From assembly GCA_023228725.1 (NCBI GenBank), contig JALOAQ010000144.1, forward strand, positions 1 to 6,303: DNA of 6,303 nt. The letters run 5' to 3'. Below the pieces are notes generated by a model. That model saw nothing but the letters and a program-made list of their open reading frames with translations, ran no database searches and was not told the DNA's origin. Made by a program: the position numbers and the translations under genes. This document shows, in pieces, positions 1-5,842 of the stretch (the stretch's first letter is position 1; the number at the start of each line of letters is the position of its first letter). This stretch comes from Bacteroidales bacterium. GTDB lineage: Bacteria > Bacteroidota > Bacteroidia > Bacteroidales > ML635J-15.

Positions 1-348
1 GAGACATCCACGAATTACACGAATTTTGGTTTCTTGCATTTCGCTACGCTCCCAAAAAGTAGAAAGTTTATAAAGCTAAAAGTTAAAAGCTAAATTATTT
101 ACGTGTACTGAATTTGTTGAAATATTCTGCTTGTTTTGTCATGATCTTTGTTTTGCTTTGCAACAAAAATCCCGCCAAAACCCCACTTTTCCCATTTTGC
201 AAAACCTAAAACCAACACCCCCATGTAGATTATACGTAAATTCTTAAAGAAAGTTTCGTTTTTTGGCATCAAATCGGTTCGAGTTTTAAAACTCGGAGTT
301 TTTTGGGAAATAAAATTAAATTTAAGTCTAAATTTTAGAATTTATTAG
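1..348. other. Non-coding spacer upstream of the WG-repeat gene
   Basis: No convincing gene is visible on either strand. The left edge carries a 9-bp tandem (cacgaatta / cacgaattt, 9-26). A C-rich, G-poor block lies at 171-222 with C runs at 171-173, 181-184, 191-193 and 218-222, which stands out from the AT-rich surroundings. The minus strand has an open frame of 56 codons plus stop (99-269) through this block, but nothing about it is recognisable, and a second minus frame is also open over part of it. Overlapping inverted repeats lie at 280-302. The segment may be a degraded intergenic repeat or the tail of a neighbouring locus; that is inference. Confidence 0.5.
280..304 (+). terminator. 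Possible weak terminator hairpin
   Basis: Two overlapping inverted repeats are visible. A perfect 16-bp palindrome, cgagttttaaaactcg, spans 280-295. An aaaact-cgg-agtttt stem-loop spans 288-302 and runs into two more Ts (six in a row, 299-304). The second form resembles a short intrinsic terminator for plus-strand transcription arriving from the left of the window. The stem is only six mostly A-T pairs, so termination would be weak. The two hairpins share bases 288-295 and cannot form together. Confidence 0.25.
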
Positions 349-356
349 TATCTTTG
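349..356 (+). promoter_or_regulatory. Candidate Bacteroidota -7 element for the WG-repeat gene
   Basis: TATCTTTG fits the Bacteroidota sigma-ABfr -7 consensus TAnnTTTG exactly. No TTTG -33 box is found at the usual 19-21 base spacing, so this rests on the -7 box alone. A start just downstream (around 361-364) would give a leader of about 135 nt before the ATG at 498. The same octamer sits upstream of nadB on the other strand, which supports it as this organism's promoter word. Confidence 0.45.
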
Positions 357-497
357 TAAAAGATAATGCGAAACAAACAAATGGCTTATTTTTATATATA
401 GAATTATAAAGGAGATGATCTTGCGTGTATAAATGAGTTAAGGCTATTTTTAAGGAGTTAGCATAGAAAGGGAAAATTAATTAAAACCGAAAAGAAA

Positions 498-1166
498 ATG
501 AAAAATAAATTATTGATTTTACTGCTTATTTTAATTTCAAGCTTAGGGTATTCTCAGAATAACTACAAAAAAATTTACAAGTATAATGAATACCAAAATG
601 ATTGGGCCTTAGTAAAAGATATTACCGGAAATTATGGATTCATTGATAGAAATGGTAAAGAAGTAGTTCCAACAATTTATAGCAAAATTGAAGAATTTAA
701 GTATAACGAAGGTAAATATGCTTTGGTTAAAGATCTTACTGGAAATCATGGATTTATTGATAGAAATGGTAAAGAAGTAGTTCCAACAATTTATAGCAAA
801 ATTGAAGAATTTAAGTATAACGAAGGTAAATATGCTTTGGTTAAAGATGTAACTGGAAATTATGGATTCATAGATAGAAGTGGAGAAGAGGTAGTTCCAA
901 CAATTTATAGCAAAATTGAAGAATTTAAGTATAACAAAGGTGAATATGCTTTGGTTAAAGATCTTACTGGAAATTATGGATTCATAGATAGAAGTGGAGA
1001 AGAAGTAGTTCCAACAATTTATAGCAAAATTGAGGAATTTAAGTATAACAAAGGTGAATATGCTTTGGTTAAAGATCTTACTGGAAATTATGGATTCATA
1101 GATAGAAGTGGAGAAGAAGTAGTTCCAACAATTTATAATTTAAAAGACGTAATGCAGAAAATTTAA
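498..1166 (+). CDS. Secreted WG-like repeat protein, 222 aa
   Basis: A small exported protein built of tandem WG-type repeats; its function is unknown. Residues 1-20 form a signal peptide (basic MKNK, hydrophobic LLILLLILISS, then GYSQ), so the mature protein should lie outside the inner membrane. A linker runs to residue 35. From residue 36 there are four complete 38-residue repeats (36-73, 74-111, 112-149, 150-187) and a partial fifth (188-213), followed by a short tail ending in VMQKI. Each unit carries the WG-family pattern G-aromatic-GFID-x-x-G-x-EVVP-x-IY, then EEFKYN and YALVKD. The WG tryptophan is Tyr in four copies and His in one. WG repeats are thought to fold as beta-rich units, possibly binding partners; the family has no proven common role. 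The ATG at 498 is chosen because it begins the signal peptide. A Shine-Dalgarno at normal spacing is absent, as is usual in this phylum. Confidence 0.85.
   Translation: MKNKLLILLLILISSLGYSQNNYKKIYKYNEYQNDWALVKDITGNYGFIDRNGKEVVPTIYSKIEEFKYNEGKYALVKDLTGNHGFIDRNGKEVVPTIYSKIEEFKYNEGKYALVKDVTGNYGFIDRSGEEVVPTIYSKIEEFKYNKGEYALVKDLTGNYGFIDRSGEEVVPTIYSKIEEFKYNKGEYALVKDLTGNYGFIDRSGEEVVPTIYNLKDVMQKI
603..1137 (+). repeat. 114-bp tandem repeat array, about 4.7 copies
   Basis: In-frame tandem units begin at 603, 717, 831, 945 and 1059, with a period of exactly 114 bp (38 codons). Units 4 and 5 are identical over 79 bases (945-1023 and 1059-1137), after which unit 5 breaks off into the C-terminal tail. 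Units 3 and 4 differ at only four positions by direct comparison. Units 1 and 2 share NGKEVVP and NEGK, whereas units 3 to 5 share SGEEVVP, and 3 and 4 share NKGE. This suggests two sub-lineages and stepwise duplication. Confidence 0.95.
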
Positions 1167-1185
1167 GAATTAACTTTAACCCCAA

Positions 1186-1202
1186 ACCTAAAATTTTTAG
1201 GT
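1186..1202. terminator. AT-rich palindrome between convergent genes
   Basis: acctaaaa / ttttaggt is a perfect inverted repeat of eight bases around one central T, 20 bases after the WG gene stop. As RNA it could form about six pairs with a five-base loop. It could end transcription of the WG gene or of the small minus-strand frame whose stop codon lies inside it. No U-tract follows on the plus strand, so it is a weak candidate. Confidence 0.25.
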
Positions 1203-1346
1203 AATAGAAATTTTCATTTTTTGTATAAGTTCTTTTGTTGCTTTGTTTTGTTCGCTTATTACATATTCATTTTCGCCGAATTGAATTTTACTAATCGTTT
1301 TAAGATGCATTATTACGTCTTTTATTGAAAATTTATGATTTAACAT
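1197..1346 (-). CDS. Possible small hypothetical protein, 49 aa
   Basis: A minus-strand frame of 49 codons plus stop, beginning MLNHKFSIKDVI and ending KMKISIT. The sequence is charged and mixed in composition, like a real soluble peptide, with no signal peptide or membrane segment, and I recognise no family. The start codon follows an aagaag purine stretch. The frame stays open upstream of the ATG through nine more codons to the left end of the IS remnant at 1374, and on into it as far as a stop at 1392-1394. It could therefore be the surviving 3' part of a gene cut by the insertion. No matching 5' part is seen beyond the right IS end (1936-2032). It converges with the WG gene, with 30 bases between the stops. 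Chance is a real alternative at this length. Confidence 0.33.
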   Translation of the reverse strand: MLNHKFSIKDVIMHLKTISKIQFGENEYVISEQNKATKELIQKMKISIT

Positions 1347-1447
1347 CTTCTTTTTATTTAATGGTATTTTTTCCTGACTTCGACACTTTTTTTACCATCA
1401 ATTTGTAAGTATCTGTTTATCAAGGAATAACAAAAAAATAGACTTGA

Positions 1448-1482
1448 TTTTGGGTGTCCCAGCCCAAAAATAACTATTTTTG
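1448..1482 (+). promoter_or_regulatory. Paired hairpins and candidate promoter before the transposase start
   Basis: Two adjacent inverted repeats precede the ATG at 1487: ttttggg / cccaaaa (1448-1454 with 1463-1469, loop 8) and caaaaata / tatttttg (1465-1472 with 1475-1482). They share 1465-1469, so they would be alternative structures. The second right arm, TATTTTTG (1475-1482), also matches the Bacteroidota -7 consensus, and TTTG at 1449-1452 could be a -33 box 22 bases upstream. That layout would start transcription almost at the ATG, giving a leaderless transcript. The promoter role is inference. Confidence 0.35.
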
Positions 1483-1486
1483 TAGT

Positions 1487-1879
1487 ATGTTTGTTAGAAA
1501 GAAAAAGAATCCTAGTGGTATTATAAGTATCCAGGTAATAGATAAAAGCTCAGGTAAATACAAGGTGGTTAAAACTATAGGTAGCAGTTCTGATACTGAG
1601 GAGATTAGAGATTTATATTTGAAAGGAAAAAAATGGATATCATCGCATTATGGGGTGCAAGATATTTTTATTCAACACGAAAAAGAGAAGGAGGAACTGC
1701 AAGTGATTACTAGCTTGTTGTTGAACATTGAAAACATTTTATTGAATGGTACACAATTAATATTAAATCAGGTTTTTAATCTCATTGGTTTTAATGCAAT
1801 TAAAGATGAAATATTTAAACACCTTGTTGTCTCTCGCATAAGTCAAGCGTTGAGTAAATCTGCCACTATCGATTGGTAA
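1487..1879 (+). pseudogene. Truncated IS1634-family transposase, N-terminal fragment
   Basis: This frame encodes 130 residues starting MFVRKKKN, the characteristic N-terminus of IS1634-type (IS4-superfamily, DDE) transposases, followed by QVIDKSSGKYKVVKTIGSS and, near the end, FNAIKDEIFKHLVVSRIS. The family usually runs to roughly 500-600 residues. Everything after the SxISxxLSKSAT region, including the whole DDE catalytic domain, is absent, so the product cannot transpose anything by itself. A GTG at 1454 in the same frame would add 11 residues, but it lies in the IS hairpin and the family N-terminus fits the ATG at 1487. After the TAA stop at 1877-1879 only 43 bases remain before the right inverted repeat; a different frame (..KLFDENFWKSF, stop 1911-1913) reads through them and might be residue of the lost 3' end. 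This last point is speculative. Confidence 0.8.
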
Positions 1880-1971
1880 GCTTTTTGATGAAAATTTTTG
1901 GAAATCTTTTTAGGGTGTCCCAGTGTCGAAGTCAGAAATTATTAGGATTTAACTCTTTTTAATTTTTAGAC

Positions 1972-2008
1972 AAAAAAAAACTGTTGATTAAAATATATCA
2001 ACAGTTTT
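1972..2008 (-). terminator. Strong intrinsic terminator of the C10 protease gene
   Basis: A perfect 12-bp inverted repeat (aaaactgttgat at 1977-1988, atcaacagtttt at 1997-2008) encloses an 8-base loop. On the minus strand it is followed by an uninterrupted run of nine Ts (complement of the A run at 1972-1980, of which the last four also close the stem). It begins 25 bases past the protease stop codon, in the correct orientation. This is a textbook Rho-independent terminator and fixes the 3' end of that transcript. Confidence 0.92.
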
Positions 2009-2032
2009 CATAAAATTCACAAATTTATTTTA

Positions 2033-4180
2033 TTATAAAACCACAAATTTTTGTGTTTTAATTTCTTTTCCTGAATCTATATTTATAAAATAAATTCCAC
2101 TATTAGGTTGATGTCTAAAAATTTCGCTTAGAGAGAGTTCGTGAAGACCAGAATGTAATTTGTATTCTTGCACTGCAACGACTTCGCCCAATATATTTGT
2201 TACATATATCTTAGCATTAGAATAGTCACTTAATGTAAATATTAATCGTGAATCTAAATTTCCGGGGTTAGGCATAACAGAAAATTCAGACAATAAAATA
2301 TCATTTTCTATATCTGTAACATCGCTAGTATAATTTAGTTCCCAACCTTCATCTACTAGGTTTGCGTTTGTGTAAAATTGAATTACAGCTTTCCCACTAG
2401 GCACGGTAAGAGTTCCGTTTGGAGTATTAGATTTATTAAAATGTCCAATCAGGTTAGCAGCTTTTATTGCATCTTGATAAACTTTAACGTAATCTACATC
2501 ATCAGCAATTTTGCATTTTACAAAATCCATATTAATATAAGTTGCTCCTTCGGGTTCAATAATCCAAGTGCAAACAGTTGTATTATTATAATCGCAAGAT
2601 TTACTACCATCACTAAGGTTTCCAAAAGCTTCGGTAAAAAGCATATTAGGTTTACAATTTTTCACATTATACTTTATTTTCCAGCCATCTGCTTGTGAAC
2701 TAGAGTTAGTATTAAATTTAATTGTTAAAGCTCCTGTATATCCTGAGTAAAGTTGTGTTCCAGGTGTATTATCTTTATCAAAAGCAGTTATTAGTTTTGT
2801 GCTAAATTTATCACCATCGTATAATTCAACTACATCGCCATCGCCTAAATCAAATTTAGTAAATATCAAATCTACCACTGCTCCACAATCTGGGTTTATT
2901 TCATAAACACAAGACTGATTAGCTTGATAATCTTCTGGTCCGCTACTGTCTTCAAAACTTCCTTCCATTCCTTTTATTTGCATGTCGCTATCACAATATG
3001 TTGAAAAGCCACTTCCTGGATATATGTTTATGATCATTTCATTATTTTTATTAAAATTATTTTCAGGACCACCCGAAGTGGCAGTTGAAGTTAAGTTATC
3101 TAAGGTATAGTACCCATTACCTGCACCCCCCCAGCCCCAGTTCATATGAAAACTGTCGTCTTGGTAGCCATCACAGTTCCAAGCATGTCCTGCTCCTGTA
3201 CTTGGATTACCCGCATATACCATAGGTTTTTTTGCATCAACTTGTTCTTTAATTAAGTTTTTCCAATTTGTATCAGTGTATGAAGATTTTTTAACATATT
3301 GAACAGAGGAGCTATATTTAAAATAATCTTTTAATGCCTCTTCTATTTTATTAGTTCCTGAGCCGGAGCCTTCAGGACCCCACCACATAGAAACAGCTAC
3401 TCCTGCATGATAGTTTATTTTTCCTAATTCAGGATTTACATAAGTTGAAGCTTGATCCGGAATAGCAGACCAGTCATAAGTTTGATTAGCGAAGTTTATT
3501 GTTATATTGCCATAACCTCCATTTTGCCAATTTGAATGATATTTTGAACCAGTTCCTGTTTTTGGCCAATTATAGTATTTCATAACTTGTAACATAGCTG
3601 TAGCAACGCAACCAACAGGTACATGTCCGTTCATGCCATAAACTGCATTAGCATCTGTAGGACATTGTGAATTGTATGGCCAAGACTGATTCCAATTAAT
3701 ACCTTGCAATAAAATTGGAGAGGTAGATCTTAATTGAAAGTCTTTTTCTGGGTTAAAATACAGAAGTTCTTGCCATTGCTTTACTGCTTTTTCATTAATA
3801 TTCATTTCGTTGTTTCTAACATAATCAATACTTTCGTCAAAATAGTTTAAAAATTCAGCTTGCCCAGGCGACATATTATCAAAATTAAAACCACCCTCAA
3901 AAGAATATGCTAAAATAGGAATAATTTGGTCATCAGAAGATACTATAACATAACCTTGATCGCCATTAATATTAAAAACATAAAATTTGTAAATATCATT
4001 TTCTGCTGGATTGAAAATACAATTTAGTCTAAGTGCTTCCCATTTGATTGGCTCAAAACTGGCAATAGTTTGAAAAATATGGCTTTTCGCCACAGTTTCT
4101 GCATCTTTTCTAGAAACAAAACCAGCAAAGGCGTTTAGAGAAAAAATGAAAATAAAGATTAAAATCAATGATTTTTTCAT
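2033..4180 (-). CDS. C10 family (streptopain-like) cysteine protease with CUB-like domains and T9SS sorting tail, 715 aa
   Basis: A secreted modular cysteine protease. Residues 1-19 are a signal peptide (MKKSLILIF... ending NAFA). Residues 21 to about 150 look like the Spi/streptopain inhibitory prodomain (GYVIVSSDD at 76-84, PILAYS at 88-93). The peptidase C10 domain spans about 155-390: nucleophile Cys191 in PVGCVATAM, catalytic His332 in GAGHAWNCDGY, and the Asn-Trp element at 347-348 in MNWGWGG. These are close to the zymogen numbering of SpeB (Cys192, His340). Two CUB-like beta domains follow at about 396-508 and 509-617, with paired cysteines (396/424/432 and 509/529/537). A linker leads to a type A T9SS sorting domain (about 632-715: MPNPG, KIYVTNILGEVV, SGIYFINI, KTQKFVVL). 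It should cross the inner membrane by Sec and the outer membrane by T9SS, to be released or surface anchored. All catalytic residues are present, so it is probably active. Its substrate is unknown. Confidence 0.93.
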   Translation of the reverse strand: MKKSLILIFIFIFSLNAFAGFVSRKDAETVAKSHIFQTIASFEPIKWEALRLNCIFNPAENDIYKFYVFNINGDQGYVIVSSDDQIIPILAYSFEGGFNFDNMSPGQAEFLNYFDESIDYVRNNEMNINEKAVKQWQELLYFNPEKDFQLRSTSPILLQGINWNQSWPYNSQCPTDANAVYGMNGHVPVGCVATAMLQVMKYYNWPKTGTGSKYHSNWQNGGYGNITINFANQTYDWSAIPDQASTYVNPELGKINYHAGVAVSMWWGPEGSGSGTNKIEEALKDYFKYSSSVQYVKKSSYTDTNWKNLIKEQVDAKKPMVYAGNPSTGAGHAWNCDGYQDDSFHMNWGWGGAGNGYYTLDNLTSTATSGGPENNFNKNNEMIINIYPGSGFSTYCDSDMQIKGMEGSFEDSSGPEDYQANQSCVYEINPDCGAVVDLIFTKFDLGDGDVVELYDGDKFSTKLITAFDKDNTPGTQLYSGYTGALTIKFNTNSSSQADGWKIKYNVKNCKPNMLFTEAFGNLSDGSKSCDYNNTTVCTWIIEPEGATYINMDFVKCKIADDVDYVKVYQDAIKAANLIGHFNKSNTPNGTLTVPSGKAVIQFYTNANLVDEGWELNYTSDVTDIENDILLSEFSVMPNPGNLDSRLIFTLSDYSNAKIYVTNILGEVVAVQEYKLHSGLHELSLSEIFRHQPNSGIYFINIDSGKEIKTQKFVVL

Positions 4181-4260
4181 AAGATAATTTTTATAAATAT
4201 TATTACAAATTAAACAATTTTTATTTTTATAGGTTATGAAAACTTTTAAAAATTATACAT

Positions 4261-4281
4261 TTAACACTTTAATAATGTTAA
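4261..4281 (-). terminator. Weak hairpin after nadB
   Basis: ttaaca / tgttaa (4261-4266 with 4276-4281) is a six-pair, AT-rich stem with a nine-base loop, two bases past the nadB stop. No clear T-run follows directly on the minus strand. It may slow transcription but probably lets some of it run on into the protease gene. Confidence 0.25.
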
Positions 4282-4282
4282 T

Positions 4283-5842
4283 CTATGCTAAATCAGAATT
4301 ATAATGTAAACCTATTGATTCTCTTCTTTCTTTTGCTTGCTTAATAATTAGATAGCCTACATTTATAATATTTCTTAATTCACAAATGTCAACACTAACT
4401 TTTGAAGCTTTATATAAATCTTCGGTTTCTTTAAAAATTACATTTAATCTATCCATAGCACGTTGCAACCTTAAATCGCTTCTTACAATTCCTACATAAT
4501 TACTCATAATTTGTTGCACTTCTTTACGAGAGAATGAGATAAGTACTAATTCTTCATTTTTAATAGTGCCTTCATCGTTCCATTCAGGGATTTTATTAAA
4601 AACTTCTTGTGAATACCACTGTGTATCAGTAATATCTTCAGCTGCTCTGTGTGCAAAAACTACAGCTTCGAGAAGTGAATTTGAGGCTAAGCGATTTGCT
4701 CCATGCAAACCTGTGCTAGCGGCCTCGCCTGTTGCGTATAAATTTTTAATACTTGTTCTGGCATGAACATCTGTTTTTATTCCACCACATAAATAATGTG
4801 CAGCTGGTGTTACGGGAATTAAATCTTTACTAATATTTATACCTATTTCCATACATTTTGCATAAATTGTAGGAAAATGCGTAATTAGTTTTTCTTTGTC
4901 TATATGCCTGGCATCTAAATATACATGGTCTTCACCTGAAAGTTTCATTTCTGTATCAATTGCACGGGCAACTATGTCGCGAGGAGCAAGAGATCCTCTA
5001 CTATCATATTTTAAACAAAAATCTTCATTTTTATGGTTTTTTAAAATTGCACCTGCACCTCTTAAAGCTTCTGTTATTAAAAATGAAGGTCGTTCTGCTG
5101 GATTATATAATGCAGTAGGGTGAAATTGAACAAATTCCATGTTTTCAATTAAACCTTTTGCTCTATAAACCATGGCAATTCCGTCTCCGGTAATTCCAAC
5201 CGGATTTGTAGTATTTTGATAGGCATTACCACAACCACCTGTTGCAATCATTGTAGTTTTTGATAAAAATGTAAATACTTCTTTTGATTTAGTATCAAAA
5301 ATATAAGCACCATAACATTCAATATTTGGACTGGATTTTTTTAGTGTTTGCCCTAAATGATGTTGAGTAATAATTTCTATCGCAAAGTGGTTTTCAAAAA
5401 TAAAAATATTTGGGTCTTGCATTACCTCGTGTATTAAAGCCCTTTGTATTTCTTGGCCGGTTTTATCTTTAAAATGTAAAACGCGGTTTTCAGAATGTCC
5501 CCCTTCTTTGCCTAAGTCAAAACTTCCGTCTTCATCTTTGTCAAAATGAGTACCTATATTTATCAAATCTAAAATTCGTGTAGGTCCTTCTTTTACAACA
5601 ATTTCAACAACTTCTCTATTATTTAAACCTGCTCCTGCATTTATTGTATCTTCTATATGTTTATCATAAGAATCGGGATTGTACATTACAGAAGCAATTC
5701 CTCCTTGGGCTTTAACGGTTGTGGTGTTATAAATATCTTCTTTTGAAATAATAGCAACTTTACCGTATTTACTAGCTTTTAAAGCATAAAATAAACCTGC
5801 AATTCCGCTACCGATAATTAAAAAGTCAAACTGTTTTTTCAT
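4283..5842 (-). CDS. nadB: L-aspartate oxidase (NadB), 519 aa
   Basis: A cytoplasmic flavoenzyme that oxidises L-aspartate to iminoaspartate, which quinolinate synthase NadA then condenses with dihydroxyacetone phosphate in de novo NAD synthesis. It belongs to the succinate dehydrogenase / fumarate reductase flavoprotein family. The FAD Rossmann motif GSGIAG is at 11-16, and the flavin-contact stretch AQGGIAS at 45-51. The family signature EGGHSENRVLH is at 113-123, ATGGCGNAYQNTTNP at 200-214, FHPTALY at 240-246, APRDIVARA at 286-294, TPAAHYLCGG at 345-354, and TGEAASTGLHGANRLASNS at 371-389. Glu113, His241, Arg288, His349 and Arg384 line up with E. coli Glu121, His244, Arg290, His351 and Arg386. 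The length is slightly below the E. coli 540. The C-terminal helical part (ELRN.., KERRESIGLHY) is complete. The ATG at 5842 starts directly before the FAD fold. nadA and nadC are not within view. Confidence 0.96.
   Translation of the reverse strand: MKKQFDFLIIGSGIAGLFYALKASKYGKVAIISKEDIYNTTTVKAQGGIASVMYNPDSYDKHIEDTINAGAGLNNREVVEIVVKEGPTRILDLINIGTHFDKDEDGSFDLGKEGGHSENRVLHFKDKTGQEIQRALIHEVMQDPNIFIFENHFAIEIITQHHLGQTLKKSSPNIECYGAYIFDTKSKEVFTFLSKTTMIATGGCGNAYQNTTNPVGITGDGIAMVYRAKGLIENMEFVQFHPTALYNPAERPSFLITEALRGAGAILKNHKNEDFCLKYDSRGSLAPRDIVARAIDTEMKLSGEDHVYLDARHIDKEKLITHFPTIYAKCMEIGINISKDLIPVTPAAHYLCGGIKTDVHARTSIKNLYATGEAASTGLHGANRLASNSLLEAVVFAHRAAEDITDTQWYSQEVFNKIPEWNDEGTIKNEELVLISFSRKEVQQIMSNYVGIVRSDLRLQRAMDRLNVIFKETEDLYKASKVSVDICELRNIINVGYLIIKQAKERRESIGLHYNSDLA

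Larger units (their letters stand above)
1374..1935 (+). mobile_element. Deletion-derivative IS (IS1634-type), 562 bp
   Basis: The element is bounded by perfect 13-bp inverted repeats: ctgacttcgacac at 1374-1386 and gtgtcgaagtcag at 1923-1935. They extend to 16 bp with one mismatch if 1371-1373 and 1936-1938 are included. Inside lies the N-terminal part of an IS1634-type transposase, which is normally several hundred residues long, so most of the element is missing. The 11-mer gggtgtcccag appears in the same orientation just before the transposase start (1452-1462) and beside the right end (1913-1923). No short target-site duplication is evident. IS1634 is known for long, variable-length duplications, so this does not argue strongly against transposition. 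Exact ends are inferred from the inverted repeats alone. Confidence 0.72.

Noticed and set aside
9..26. 9-bp tandem cacgaatta / cacgaattt as an attachment site or iteron
   Set aside because: Only two copies at the window edge, with no integrase or replication gene nearby; too little to support a role.
603..1137. CRISPR array or direct-repeat locus
   Set aside because: The units are contiguous with no spacers, keep a 38-codon reading frame and encode WG-type repeats.
1454..1486. GTG start giving an 11-residue N-terminal extension of the transposase
   Set aside because: It falls in the IS hairpin and the gggtgtcccag repeat; the family N-terminus MFVRKKKN begins at the ATG at 1487.
1371..1938. 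Short target-site duplication flanking the IS remnant
   Set aside because: The flanks (aatggtatttt on the left, ttattagg on the right) do not match beyond scattered Ts, so no duplication is claimed.
2378..2698. Open plus-strand frame of 106 codons
   Set aside because: It lies entirely within the antisense of the C10 protease CUB region, has no protein-like motifs and no promoter; the protease frame is unambiguous.
4566..4766. Open plus-strand frame of 66 codons
   Set aside because: Antisense shadow of conserved nadB coding sequence (the LHGANRLASNS region).
4896..5123. Open plus-strand frame of 75 codons
   Set aside because: Antisense shadow of nadB (the FLITEALRG to VYLDARH region).
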